Assembly: GCF_015694465.1 (NCBI RefSeq)
Contig: NZ_JADQDO010000001.1
Span: 62,001-126,000, forward strand
Origin: Microvirga alba
Lineage (GTDB): Bacteria > Pseudomonadota > Alphaproteobacteria > Rhizobiales > Beijerinckiaceae
Reading direction: 5' to 3'
DNA: 64,000 nucleotides
The translations under genes were made by a program, and so were the position numbers. The notes below the pieces were generated by a model. That model did no database searches. It was not told the DNA's origin and saw only the letters and a list, made by a program, of their open reading frames with translations. Positions 56,835 through 64,000 of the stretch are shown here, one piece after another. How positions within the stretch are numbered: position 1 is the first letter of the stretch; every line of letters begins with the position of its first letter.

Positions 56835-57686
56835 ATGACCCTTCAAGGTAAAACCCTCTTCATCACCGGCGCGTCGCGCGGCATCGGTCTCGCCATCGGT
56901 CTTCGCGCGGCGAAGGACGGGGCGAATGTGGTCATCGCGGCCAAGACCGCCGAGCCGCATCCCAAACTGCCGGGAACGATCTACACGGCGGCGCAGGAAA
57001 TCGAGGCGGCGGGCGGAAAGGCTCTGCCGCTTCTCGTCGATGTGCGCGACGAAGACGCGGTGAAGGGCGCAATCGCGAAGACGATCGAGACCTTCGGCGG
57101 TCTCGACATCGTCGTGAACAACGCCAGCGCCATCAGCCTGACGCCGACGCCGCAGACCGACATGAAGCGCTTCGATCTGATGCACCAGATCAACACGCGC
57201 GGCACCTACATGGTGTCGAAATACGCCATCCCGCATCTGGAGAAGTCAGCCAACCCGCACATCCTGATGCTGTCGCCGCCCCTCGACATGAAGGAAAAAT
57301 GGTTCGCCCCGCATCTGGCCTATTCGCTCGCGAAATACGGCATGAGCCTGTGCGTGCTGGGGCTCGCGGGCGAATTGCGGGGCCGGGGGATCGCGGTCAA
57401 CGCGCTCTGGCCGCGCACGACCATCGCGACGAGCGCGGTCAAGAACCTGCTCGGCGGCGACCAGATCGTGCAGGCCAGCCGCACGCCCGAGATCCTGGCC
57501 GATGCGGCCCATGCGGTCTTCGAGAAGCCCTCGAAGAGCTTCACCGGCCATTTCCTGATCGACGACACTTTCTTGAGCGGGGAGGGCGTGACCGATTTCG
57601 AGAAGTACCGGGTCGACCCGTCCGTGCCCCTGATGCCGGACTTTTTCGTGCCGGATGATGTTTCGCTGTCCTCACATTCGTCATAA
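56835..57686 (+). CDS. Short-chain dehydrogenase/reductase
   Basis: 283-residue SDR. The NAD(P) loop is FITGASRGIGLAIGLRAAKDG, the NNASA motif follows in VNNASAISLTPTP, and the catalytic Tyr-Lys pair is YSLAKYGMS with the serine in LMLSPPL. The pattern, including HPKLPGTIYTAAQEIEAAGGKAL, resembles hydroxysteroid dehydrogenase-like 2 (HSDL2) proteins. It is in an operon with the acyl-CoA dehydrogenase, so it probably oxidises or reduces an acyl-CoA or related intermediate. The substrate is unknown. Much of its antisense strand is open but is a shadow. Confidence 0.87.
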   Translation: MTLQGKTLFITGASRGIGLAIGLRAAKDGANVVIAAKTAEPHPKLPGTIYTAAQEIEAAGGKALPLLVDVRDEDAVKGAIAKTIETFGGLDIVVNNASAISLTPTPQTDMKRFDLMHQINTRGTYMVSKYAIPHLEKSANPHILMLSPPLDMKEKWFAPHLAYSLAKYGMSLCVLGLAGELRGRGIAVNALWPRTTIATSAVKNLLGGDQIVQASRTPEILADAAHAVFEKPSKSFTGHFLIDDTFLSGEGVTDFEKYRVDPSVPLMPDFFVPDDVSLSSHSS

Positions 57687-57726
57687 AAGGCGGGTTACAA
57701 CCGCATCGGAATAGGCGGAGACATGC

Positions 57727-58722
57727 ATGATTTTGATTCACAGGCCTGCGGGGCACACGGTCGCTTCGAACGAATCCCTCGACCGTTATGCCCTGCAACC
57801 GGGTGAGCCGATCCCGGACGACGCCCTGTGGATCGACATGGTCGAGCCGACCCGCGAGGAGGATCGGCTGGTCGAGCATCATCTCAACATCGAGATCCCG
57901 ACCCGGGAAGAGATGGCCGATATCGAGCCGTCCGAAATTCTCTACAACGAGAACAACGCGCGCTACATGACCGCGCGCGTGCTCTGCAGTTCCGACACCG
58001 AGACGCCGAAGCTCATCGATGTCTCCTTCATTCTTACCGAGAGAGCGCTGGTCACGGTGCGCTATGGCGAGCCGCGATCCTTCACCATGTTCATGTCCCG
58101 CGTGGTGAAGCCGGGTGGATGCCGCCACCAGCCGGAGGCGGTGCTCGACGGGTTGATCGAGACCATCATCGACCGCGCCGCCGAGATTCTTGGCAATGTG
58201 GGTGGGCGCATCGACCGCCTGTCGCAGACGATCTTCGAGAACGAACGGCAGGGCACGCGCCGCGCCGCGTCCTTCCGCGCGGCGCTGAAATCCATCGGCC
58301 GCAAGGGCGATGTCATTTCCAACGTGCGCGAAAGCATGGTCTCCGTAGAGCGCCTGCTGCTCTTCCTCTCGGCGAGCATGCCGCGCCCGCAGCGGACACG
58401 AGGCTTTCAGGCGGAGTGGCGCACGGCCTTGCGCGACGTGCAATCCATTGAGGAACACGCGACTTTTCTGTCCAACAAGATTCAGTTCCTGCTCGACGCG
58501 ACGCTCGGCCTCGTCACCATCGAGCAGAACGACATCATCAAGCTGTTCTCGGTGATGGCGGTGATCTTCCTGCCGCCCACGCTCATCGCATCGATGTACG
58601 GCATGAATTTTCACTCCATGCCGGAATTGCAATGGGAGTTCGGCTATCCCTTCGCGATCGGCCTGATGATCCTCGCCGCCGTGCTGCCTTACGTTTTCTT
58701 CCGCTGGAAGCGCTGGCTCTGA
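57727..58722 (+). CDS. CorA-family magnesium transporter
   Basis: 331-residue Mg2+/divalent cation channel. A large cytoplasmic domain rich in acidic and helical sequence (residues 1-265) precedes two C-terminal membrane helices with the selectivity motif GMN (292-294, MYGMNFHSMPE). The C-terminal end is basic (RWKRWL), as is normal. A GGCGGAG site precedes the ATG. It is 40 bases after the SDR gene and 9 before the SRAP gene. Confidence 0.93.
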   Translation: MILIHRPAGHTVASNESLDRYALQPGEPIPDDALWIDMVEPTREEDRLVEHHLNIEIPTREEMADIEPSEILYNENNARYMTARVLCSSDTETPKLIDVSFILTERALVTVRYGEPRSFTMFMSRVVKPGGCRHQPEAVLDGLIETIIDRAAEILGNVGGRIDRLSQTIFENERQGTRRAASFRAALKSIGRKGDVISNVRESMVSVERLLLFLSASMPRPQRTRGFQAEWRTALRDVQSIEEHATFLSNKIQFLLDATLGLVTIEQNDIIKLFSVMAVIFLPPTLIASMYGMNFHSMPELQWEFGYPFAIGLMILAAVLPYVFFRWKRWL

Positions 58723-58731
58723 TCAACGGAT

Positions 58732-59478
58732 ATGTGCGGTCGCTATTCCATCGTTCTGGCTCCTGATGCGTACCGGAAATTCTTCGAGTACGCCGAGAAT
58801 CCGAACTTCCCGCCGCGCTACAACGTGGCTCCGACGCAGCCGATCCCCATTGTGATCGAGGAGAAGGGCGAGAGGCATTTCCAGCTTGTGCGCTGGGGCT
58901 TTCTGCCCGGTTGGGTCAAGGACCCGAAAGAATTTCCGCTCGTCATCAACGCGCGCGGGGAAACGCTTGAGACCAAGCCTACGTTCAAGGCCGCGTTGAA
59001 GCGTCGCCGCTGCGTTTTTCTGGCTGAGGGTTTCTATGAGTGGCGTCGCGAAGGCCGCGAGAAGACGCCGTTCCTCATCCGCATGCGCGCGCGTGAGCCC
59101 ATGCCGCTCGCGGGCCTCTGGGAAACCTATAGCGCTCCCGACGGCAGCGAGATCGACACCGCCGCCATTATCACGACCGACGCCAACGGCGTTCTCGCCG
59201 CCGTGCATGATCGCATGCCGGTGATCCTCTCGCGAGAGGATCTGAAAACGTGGCTCGATGTGAGTGACGAGGACACGAAGAAGGCCATTCGCCTCGTCCG
59301 CCCTTGCCCGGAGGACTGGCTCGACATGGTGCCGGTTTCAAGCCGCGTGAACAAGGTCGAGAACGACGATCCCAGTTTGCAGGAACCGCTCTTAGAGCCG
59401 GAGGCGAAGCCTGTTGCGGCGCCCAAGCGCAAGATGGCGAAACCGCGTTCCGATGATGGTCAGGGCTCTTTGTTTTAG
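58732..59478 (+). CDS. SRAP-family abasic-site DNA-protein crosslink protein
   Basis: 248-residue SOS response-associated peptidase (YedK/HMCES) family protein. The catalytic Cys2 is present (MCGRYSIV), with the conserved asparagine of VINARGETL, the glutamate of AEGFYEWRR and the histidine of AVHDRMPVIL. Family members trap abasic sites in single-stranded DNA through Cys2 and protect them. The C-terminal 40 residues are a Pro/Lys-rich tail. No LexA box was sought by computation. Confidence 0.9.
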   Translation: MCGRYSIVLAPDAYRKFFEYAENPNFPPRYNVAPTQPIPIVIEEKGERHFQLVRWGFLPGWVKDPKEFPLVINARGETLETKPTFKAALKRRRCVFLAEGFYEWRREGREKTPFLIRMRAREPMPLAGLWETYSAPDGSEIDTAAIITTDANGVLAAVHDRMPVILSREDLKTWLDVSDEDTKKAIRLVRPCPEDWLDMVPVSSRVNKVENDDPSLQEPLLEPEAKPVAAPKRKMAKPRSDDGQGSLF

Positions 59479-59489
59479 GCGGGCGCTTG

Positions 59490-59634
59490 CTGTCATTCCG
59501 GGTCGCCGCAGGCGAGCCCGGAACCCATAACCTCTAACGTTGCCGAAAAACGCGCAACGGCGACAACGCTGTCGTCTCCTGACACGTCAGCGTTCATGGG
59601 TCCCGGGTTCCGCTACGCGGCCCCGGAATGACAG
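59490..59634. repeat. REP-like palindromic repeat pair
   Basis: Two inverted arms, CTGTCATTCCGGGTCGCC...GAGCCCGGAACCCAT and ATGGGTCCCGGGTTCC...GGCCCCGGAATGACAG, separated by about 55 bases. It fills the gap between the convergent SRAP and RNA methyltransferase genes, in the same form as at 4588. Confidence 0.75.
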
Positions 59635-59662
59635 CGGTGTTGTGAAGGAACGTACCGCCCGT

Positions 59663-60913
59663 TCATCGCCGTTTCTTCATCACATCGCGCCGCAGAATGC
59701 CGACGACCTCCACATGCGGGCTGTACTTGAATTGATCGACCGCCATGACCCGCTCGAGGCGGTAACCTCCGGCGATCAGGATTGCGGCGTCGCGGGCGAA
59801 GGTGGCGGGGTCGCAGGAGACGCTGACGACGAGGGGCACTTTCGAAGCGGCGAGCTGCTTCGCCTGCGCCTCCGCACCAGCGCGCGGCGGGTCGATGACG
59901 ACCGCGTCGAAGGCGTTCAATTCCGGGACCAGGAGCGGACGACGGAAGAGGTCGCGCGCCTCCGTCGTGACGCGCCGCAGCCCCGGCGTCGCGCGAGCCG
60001 CTTTATCGAGTGCGGTGACCGCGCCCTTGTCGGTTTCCACCGCATGCACATCGGATTTTTCCGCGAGGCGCAAAGCGAATGGGCCGCAGCCGGAGAAAAG
60101 ATCGGCGACGCGCTTGGCGCGTTCGCAGGCTTGCGTGACGAGACCGGCCAAACTCTCTTCGCCGAGGCGCGTGGCTTGCAGAAAGGAGCCCGCAGGCGGC
60201 ACGACAGTCGCGCGGCCCATGGGGATTGCAGGCGGACGGCGCTCCACCACCACGTCGCCGTGGATCGACAGACGCGCGAGATCGAGATCGGCTGCAAGAC
60301 CGATCAGGCTCAGACGGTCCTTGTCCTTCAACGGGCCATGGCCCCGCACGTCCACATCGAGGCCGTTCTCGGTCGCCGTGATCTGAACGTCGAGTGGCTT
60401 GCGCGCCGCGCCCAGCTGCTTGCCGATGGCGCGCGCGACGATGGGAGCCTGTCGCTGCAAGGCGGGCACGGCGATGGGGCAATGGTCGATCTCGATGACA
60501 TGGTGGCTGCGCGCCGCCATGTAGCCCACATGCATGGCGCGATCGGGGAAACGCACGTGCAACGTGACGCGCCGCCGACCCTCGCCATGTGCATCGACGA
60601 GCGGCTCGATCGGCGCTTCGATCCGCGCCTGGCGTAAGGTGTGCGCCAGCGTGTCCTGCTTCCAGGATCTGTAAAAATCGTCGTGCATATGCTGCGTCGC
60701 GCAGCCGCCGCATTCACTGAAATAGGGACAGAAGGGTGTCTCGCGCTCGGGCGAGGGCGTATCGACGCTGAGAAGGCGCGCTCGCGCGCCGTCGCGTTCG
60801 ATGGTGACCGTCTCACCGGGTAGCGCATATGGCACGAAGACGGGGCCGCCCGTGCTCTCCGCGATTCCGTCCGCCTTCGCGCCGAGACGCATGATCGTCA
60901 CCTGTTCAACCAC
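59663..60913 (-). CDS. TrmA/RumA-family 23S rRNA/tRNA (uracil-C5) methyltransferase
   Basis: 416-residue class I SAM-dependent RNA methyltransferase. An N-terminal TRAM-like segment (EQVTIMRLGAKADGIA) is followed by [4Fe-4S] cysteines in FCPYFSECGGCATQH (Cys62, 68, 71), the SAM motif DLFSGCGPFALRLA, VIDPPRAGAE and the catalytic cysteine in VSVSCDPATFARD. The GTG start at MVEQVTIM was chosen because it overlaps tlyA's stop by 8 bases, giving coupled translation. The longer frame upstream is within tlyA. Which uridine it methylates (RlmC, RlmD or TrmA type) is not decided by sequence alone. Confidence 0.88.
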   Translation of the reverse strand: MVEQVTIMRLGAKADGIAESTGGPVFVPYALPGETVTIERDGARARLLSVDTPSPERETPFCPYFSECGGCATQHMHDDFYRSWKQDTLAHTLRQARIEAPIEPLVDAHGEGRRRVTLHVRFPDRAMHVGYMAARSHHVIEIDHCPIAVPALQRQAPIVARAIGKQLGAARKPLDVQITATENGLDVDVRGHGPLKDKDRLSLIGLAADLDLARLSIHGDVVVERRPPAIPMGRATVVPPAGSFLQATRLGEESLAGLVTQACERAKRVADLFSGCGPFALRLAEKSDVHAVETDKGAVTALDKAARATPGLRRVTTEARDLFRRPLLVPELNAFDAVVIDPPRAGAEAQAKQLAASKVPLVVSVSCDPATFARDAAILIAGGYRLERVMAVDQFKYSPHVEVVGILRRDVMKKRR

Positions 60914-61634
60914 GGCGCGCTCCCAACAAGAATTCCCGATTGCCGTCCCCGCCCTGGATGGGCGAGGGGATAAGCCCCAGCGGCGCAAAGCCGAGCGAGG
61001 CGATGAAGGCCGTCATATCCTCGCAGACCGCGCGATGCACGGCTTCATCGCGCACGATGCCCTTTTTCACATGGTCTCGCCCGGCCTCGAATTGCGGCTT
61101 CACGAGAACGGCGAGCGCAGCGCGCGGCTTCAACAATGCGATTGCGGCCGGCAAGACGAGTTTCAACGAGATGAAGCTCACATCGGCGACGAGAAGATCC
61201 GCCGGTTCGGAAACCAGCTCAGGGCTCAAGGTGCGCGCATCCGTGCTCTCGAGGCTCGTGACGCGCGGATCCTCGGCGACCTTGGGATGGAGCTGGCTAT
61301 GCCCCACATCGACCGCGTACACGTGGGACGCGCCGCGCAACAGCAACACCTCCGTGAAGCCGCCGGTCGAAGCACCGATGTCGAGGCAGGTACAGCCCTG
61401 CGGATCGATCTGGAATACGTCAAGCGCAGCCGCCAGCTTGACGCCGCCGCGCGAGACATAAGGATGCGGTTGTTCGGCGGTGATGACGGCCTCGCTCGGC
61501 ACCATCTCGGAGGGCTTGCGCACGCTCACGCCGTTCACGGTAACGAGGCCGGCAGAGATCGCCTCCTGCGCCCGTGCGCGGCTTACGAAAAAGCCACGCT
61601 CGACCAGAACCATGTCGGCGCGTTTGCGGGTCAT
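60906..61634 (-). CDS. tlyA: TlyA-family rRNA (cytidine-2'-O)-methyltransferase
   Basis: 242 residues: an N-terminal S4 RNA-binding domain (RADMVLVERGFFVSRARAQEAISAGLVTVNG) and an FtsJ-like methyltransferase domain with GCTCLDIGASTGGFTEVLLLRGA, DVSFISLKLVLP and LVKPQFEAGRDHVKKGIVRD. TlyA methylates 16S and/or 23S rRNA cytidines. The ATG at MTRKRADMVLVERG was chosen because the S4 domain starts there. It overlaps the next methyltransferase gene. Together with dxs (62493) it forms a gene neighbourhood typical of alphaproteobacteria. Confidence 0.93.
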   Translation of the reverse strand: MTRKRADMVLVERGFFVSRARAQEAISAGLVTVNGVSVRKPSEMVPSEAVITAEQPHPYVSRGGVKLAAALDVFQIDPQGCTCLDIGASTGGFTEVLLLRGASHVYAVDVGHSQLHPKVAEDPRVTSLESTDARTLSPELVSEPADLLVADVSFISLKLVLPAAIALLKPRAALAVLVKPQFEAGRDHVKKGIVRDEAVHRAVCEDMTAFIASLGFAPLGLIPSPIQGGDGNREFLLGARRG

Positions 61635-61723
61635 GCGGGCCTCGGGCCGGTGTGGATCATAACGCTCTCGTCCTCGATCATGCGCCGCCCTATGTCGCTC
61701 CTGAAAGCCAACAGGAGGGAGCC

Positions 61724-62443
61724 ATGCCAAACCTCAGCCGCCGCAACCTTCTCATTGGCGCAACGGTGTTGAGCGCCAGCGCTGCCATCCCGCGCGCTCG
61801 GGCGCAAGTCCCCAGCGGCCCCTATAAGCTCGAACCATTGCCCTATGCGTATTCCAAGAATGAGCCTTGGATCGATACACAGACCATGGAGCTTCACCAC
61901 GACAGGCACCATGCGGCCTACATCGCCAATCTCAATGCCGCGCTCAATCAATATGGAGAAGCGGCCAAGTTGCCGCTTCAGGACCTGCTGGCGAGCCTGG
62001 CGCAGGTCCCGGACACCGTTCGCATGGCCATTCGCAACAATGGTGGGGGGCATGCCAATCACACCATGTTCTGGCAGCTCATGGGTGGGTCGGGCGGAGC
62101 GCCCACCGGCGAGCTAAAAAGCGCCATCGAGCGCGATCTCGGCGGGTTCGAGAAGTTCCAGACCGATTTCGACGCCGCGGGTTTAAGCCAGTTCGGCTCG
62201 GGCTGGGTCTTTGTGACGGTCTCCCCCGAAGGCCATCTAGCGATTGTCACAAAGCCGAACCAGGACACGCCCCTCATGCAGGGCCAACGGGTTCTGATGG
62301 GCAATGATGTGTGGGAACACGCCTATTACCTCAAATATCAGAACCGTCGCGCCGATTACCTGAAGGCGTGGTGGAACGTGCTCGACTGGGACAAGATCAA
62401 CCAGCGCTACGCCGCAGCGAAGGCGGGCACGCTGACGATTTGA
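61724..62443 (+). CDS. Tat-exported Fe/Mn superoxide dismutase
   Basis: 239 residues. The signal peptide NLSRRNLLIGATVLSASAA has the twin-arginine SRRNLL pattern with an ARAQ cleavage site, so a folded periplasmic enzyme is expected. The metal ligands of the Fe/Mn family are in MELHHDRHHAAYI, HANHTMFW, and VWEHAYYLKYQNRRADYL. GGGHANHTMFW suggests an Mn or cambialistic type but does not settle it. A strong AGGAGGG site precedes the ATG. It is divergent from tlyA and convergent with dxs, with a hairpin between them. Confidence 0.9.
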   Translation: MPNLSRRNLLIGATVLSASAAIPRARAQVPSGPYKLEPLPYAYSKNEPWIDTQTMELHHDRHHAAYIANLNAALNQYGEAAKLPLQDLLASLAQVPDTVRMAIRNNGGGHANHTMFWQLMGGSGGAPTGELKSAIERDLGGFEKFQTDFDAAGLSQFGSGWVFVTVSPEGHLAIVTKPNQDTPLMQGQRVLMGNDVWEHAYYLKYQNRRADYLKAWWNVLDWDKINQRYAAAKAGTLTI

Positions 62444-62452
62444 GAAACCTTT

Positions 62453-62480
62453 CCGTCATTCCGCGCCCGCGGAATGACGG
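62453..62480. repeat. REP-derived perfect hairpin between sod and dxs
   Basis: CCGTCATTCCGCG/CGCGGAATGACGG with a 2-base loop, a perfect 13-base stem of the GTCATTCC family. It has no T tract. Confidence 0.7.
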
Positions 62481-62492
62481 AGTGGATCGTCT

Positions 62493-64000
62493 TCACGCCC
62501 GCGCCTTGTGTGGCGTCTCGTGGCCAAGCGCCTCGAACACCTTGGCGATGATCCCGGCTGCGTCGAGACCGGCGGTTGCGTACATGCGCTCCGGCTTGTC
62601 GTGGTCGAGGAACGTGTCCGGCAGGACCATGGCGCGGACCTTCACCGTGCCGCGATCGAGCGCGCCCTTGTCCGCGAGAAGCTGCAGCACGGAAGCGCCG
62701 AAGCCGCCGCTGGAGCCTTCCTCGACGGTGATCAGCACTTCGTGGTCACGGGCGAGCCGCAGGATCAGTTCCTCGTCGAGCGGCTTGGCGAAGCGGGCAT
62801 CGGCGACCGTGGTCGAGAGGCCCCGCGTCTCCAGCTCCTCGGCGGCCTTCAAGGCTTCCGCGAGGCGCGTGCCGAGGGAGAGAATCGCGATCCGGTTGCC
62901 CGCGCGCACGACGCGGCCCTTGCCGATGGGAAGCGGCACGCCCTTTTCAGGCATCTCGACGCCGACGCCTTCGCCGCGCGGGTAGCGGAAGGCGATGGGG
63001 CCGTCGTCATAGGCCGCCGCGGTTGCGACCATATGCACCAGTTCGGCCTCGTCGGCCGCCGCCATCACCACCATGTTCGGCAGGCAGCCGAGATAGGCGA
63101 TGTCGAAGGAGCCCGCATGGGTCGGGCCGTCGGCGCCGACGAGCCCGGCGCGGTCGAGGGCGAAGCGCACCGGCAGGTTCTGGATCGCGACGTCATGCAC
63201 GATCTGGTCGTAGGCGCGCTGCAGGAAGGTGGAATAGATGGCGCAGAACGGCTTGTAGCCTTCGGTCGCCATGCCGGCGGCAAACGTCACCGCATGCTGC
63301 TCGGCAATGCCGACATCGAAGGTGCGGTCCGGGAATTCCTTGTGGAACAGATCGACGCCGGTGCCCGACGGCATCGCGGCCGTGATCGCGACGATCTTGT
63401 CGTCCTGTCGCGCTTGCCGGATCAGGCTCTCGCCGAAGACCTTGGTGTAGGACGGCGCATTGGCCTTGGCTTTGGCCTGCGCGCCCGTCACCACGTCGAA
63501 GGTGGCAACCCCGTGATACTTGTCGGCGGAGGCTTCGGCCGGCGCGTAGCCCTTGCCTTTCTGCGTCACCACATGGACCAGGATCGGGCCGGTTTCGGAA
63601 TCCCGGACGTTCTTCAGGATCGGCAGCAGGTGGTCGAGATTGTGCCCGTCGATGGGGCCGACATAGTAAAAGCCCAGCTCCTCGAACAGGGTGCCGCCGG
63701 TCCAGAACCCGCGCGCGAATTCTTCCGCCTTGGCGGCCTTGTCGTAGAAGAACTTCGGCAGCTTCTTCGCCAGCTGCTTGGCGGTCTCGCGCAGGCCCCG
63801 ATAGGTGCCGCCTGAGACGAGCCGGGCGAGGTAGGACGACATGGCGCCGGTCGGCGGCGCAATCGACATGTCGTTGTCGTTGAGAATGACGATGAGGCGC
63901 GAATGCATCGCGCCCGCGTTGTTCATGGCCTCATAGGCCATGCCCGCCGACATCGCGCCGTCGCCGATCACGGCGATGACGTTGTTCTTTTCGCCCTCGA
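62493..64000 (-). CDS. dxs: 1-deoxy-D-xylulose-5-phosphate synthase, 5'-truncated by window edge
   Basis: First enzyme of the MEP pathway, a thiamine diphosphate enzyme. About 501 C-terminal residues are present out of about 640. The frame stays open to the window end, where it reads [19 protein letters not shown], so the first ATG or GTG inside is not the start. Motifs are [18 protein letters not shown] and ILNDNDMS (ThDP and Mg2+), [28 protein letters not shown] (pyrimidine region, with the conserved Glu) and [19 protein letters not shown]. Convergent with sod. Makes DXP for the same pathway as IspE. Confidence 0.96.
   Translation of the reverse strand, partial: EGEKNNVIAVIGDGAMSAGMAYEAMNNAGAMHSRLIVILNDNDMSIAPPTGAMSSYLARLVSGGTYRGLRETAKQLAKKLPKFFYDKAAKAEEFARGFWTGGTLFEELGFYYVGPIDGHNLDHLLPILKNVRDSETGPILVHVVTQKGKGYAPAEASADKYHGVATFDVVTGAQAKAKANAPSYTKVFGESLIRQARQDDKIVAITAAMPSGTGVDLFHKEFPDRTFDVGIAEQHAVTFAAGMATEGYKPFCAIYSTFLQRAYDQIVHDVAIQNLPVRFALDRAGLVGADGPTHAGSFDIAYLGCLPNMVVMAAADEAELVHMVATAAAYDDGPIAFRYPRGEGVGVEMPEKGVPLPIGKGRVVRAGNRIAILSLGTRLAEALKAAEELETRGLSTTVADARFAKPLDEELILRLARDHEVLITVEEGSSGGFGASVLQLLADKGALDRGTVKVRAMVLPDTFLDHDKPERMYATAGLDAAGIIAKVFEALGHETPHKARA

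Overview
The window is a contiguous piece of chromosome from a GC-rich alphaproteobacterium, almost certainly of the order Hyphomicrobiales (Rhizobiales). The evidence is a CcrM-type GANTC methyltransferase, an ATP synthase F0 cluster with both b and b' subunits, a SAM-II type riboswitch, GlyQ/GlyS, a pyruvate phosphate dikinase, Sua5 and TlyA in typical alphaproteobacterial settings, and small palindromic intergenic repeats typical of rhizobia. A Methylobacteriaceae/Beijerinckiaceae-like genus such as Microvirga is plausible, but the genus cannot be fixed from the sequence alone. No tRNA, rRNA, CRISPR array, IS element or prophage was seen.

Layout. 1-4494: glycine cleavage operon gcvT (5' end cut off)-gcvH-osmC-gcvPA-gcvPB, with a two-chain P protein and an OsmC-family gene inside the operon. 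4737-8069 (minus): a HAD hydrolase, then F0 genes atpI-B-E-b'-b with a good promoter and terminator. 8381-19447: genome maintenance, with smc, a DsbA-like thioredoxin, dciA-like, mutY, a LysR regulator, ccrM, rnhB and a PA0069-type radical SAM protein, plus a short glycosyltransferase-like gene. 19500-33161: FAD monooxygenase, moaB, YpfJ-like zinc protease, family-4 uracil-DNA glycosylase, ETF-quinone oxidoreductase, TPR protein, ispE, metQ with an upstream SAM-II riboswitch, a polyprenyl diphosphate synthase, DUF2007, TrmN6-like methyltransferase, a small secreted protein and an S49 protease. 33276-42014: glyQ-glyS, L,D-transpeptidase lipoprotein, ppdK, GFA-family protein, a membrane protein divergent from an XRE regulator. 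42107-43342: SleB-like cell wall hydrolase.

43731-49585 is the main accessory region: three co-directional secreted-protein genes with RTX repeats and a shared C-terminal tail. The first is a serralysin-type (M10) metalloprotease with an intact zinc site. The second is an adhesin-like protein with a duplicated domain and a cadherin-like domain. The third is a paralogue of the protease whose zinc-binding and catalytic residues are replaced, i.e. a predicted pseudoprotease. The tails of the second and third genes and the terminators behind them are near-copies. No type I exporter lies in the window.

49804-64000: MFS transporter, AcuI-type reductase, a LysR/wrbA divergent pair, sua5, acyl-CoA dehydrogenase-SDR operon, corA-like transporter, SRAP protein, a TrmA/RumA-type RNA methyltransferase overlapping tlyA, a Tat-exported superoxide dismutase, and dxs (5' end cut off). 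dxs, ispE and the polyprenyl synthase all belong to isoprenoid/quinone synthesis, and the ETF dehydrogenase feeds electrons into the quinone pool.
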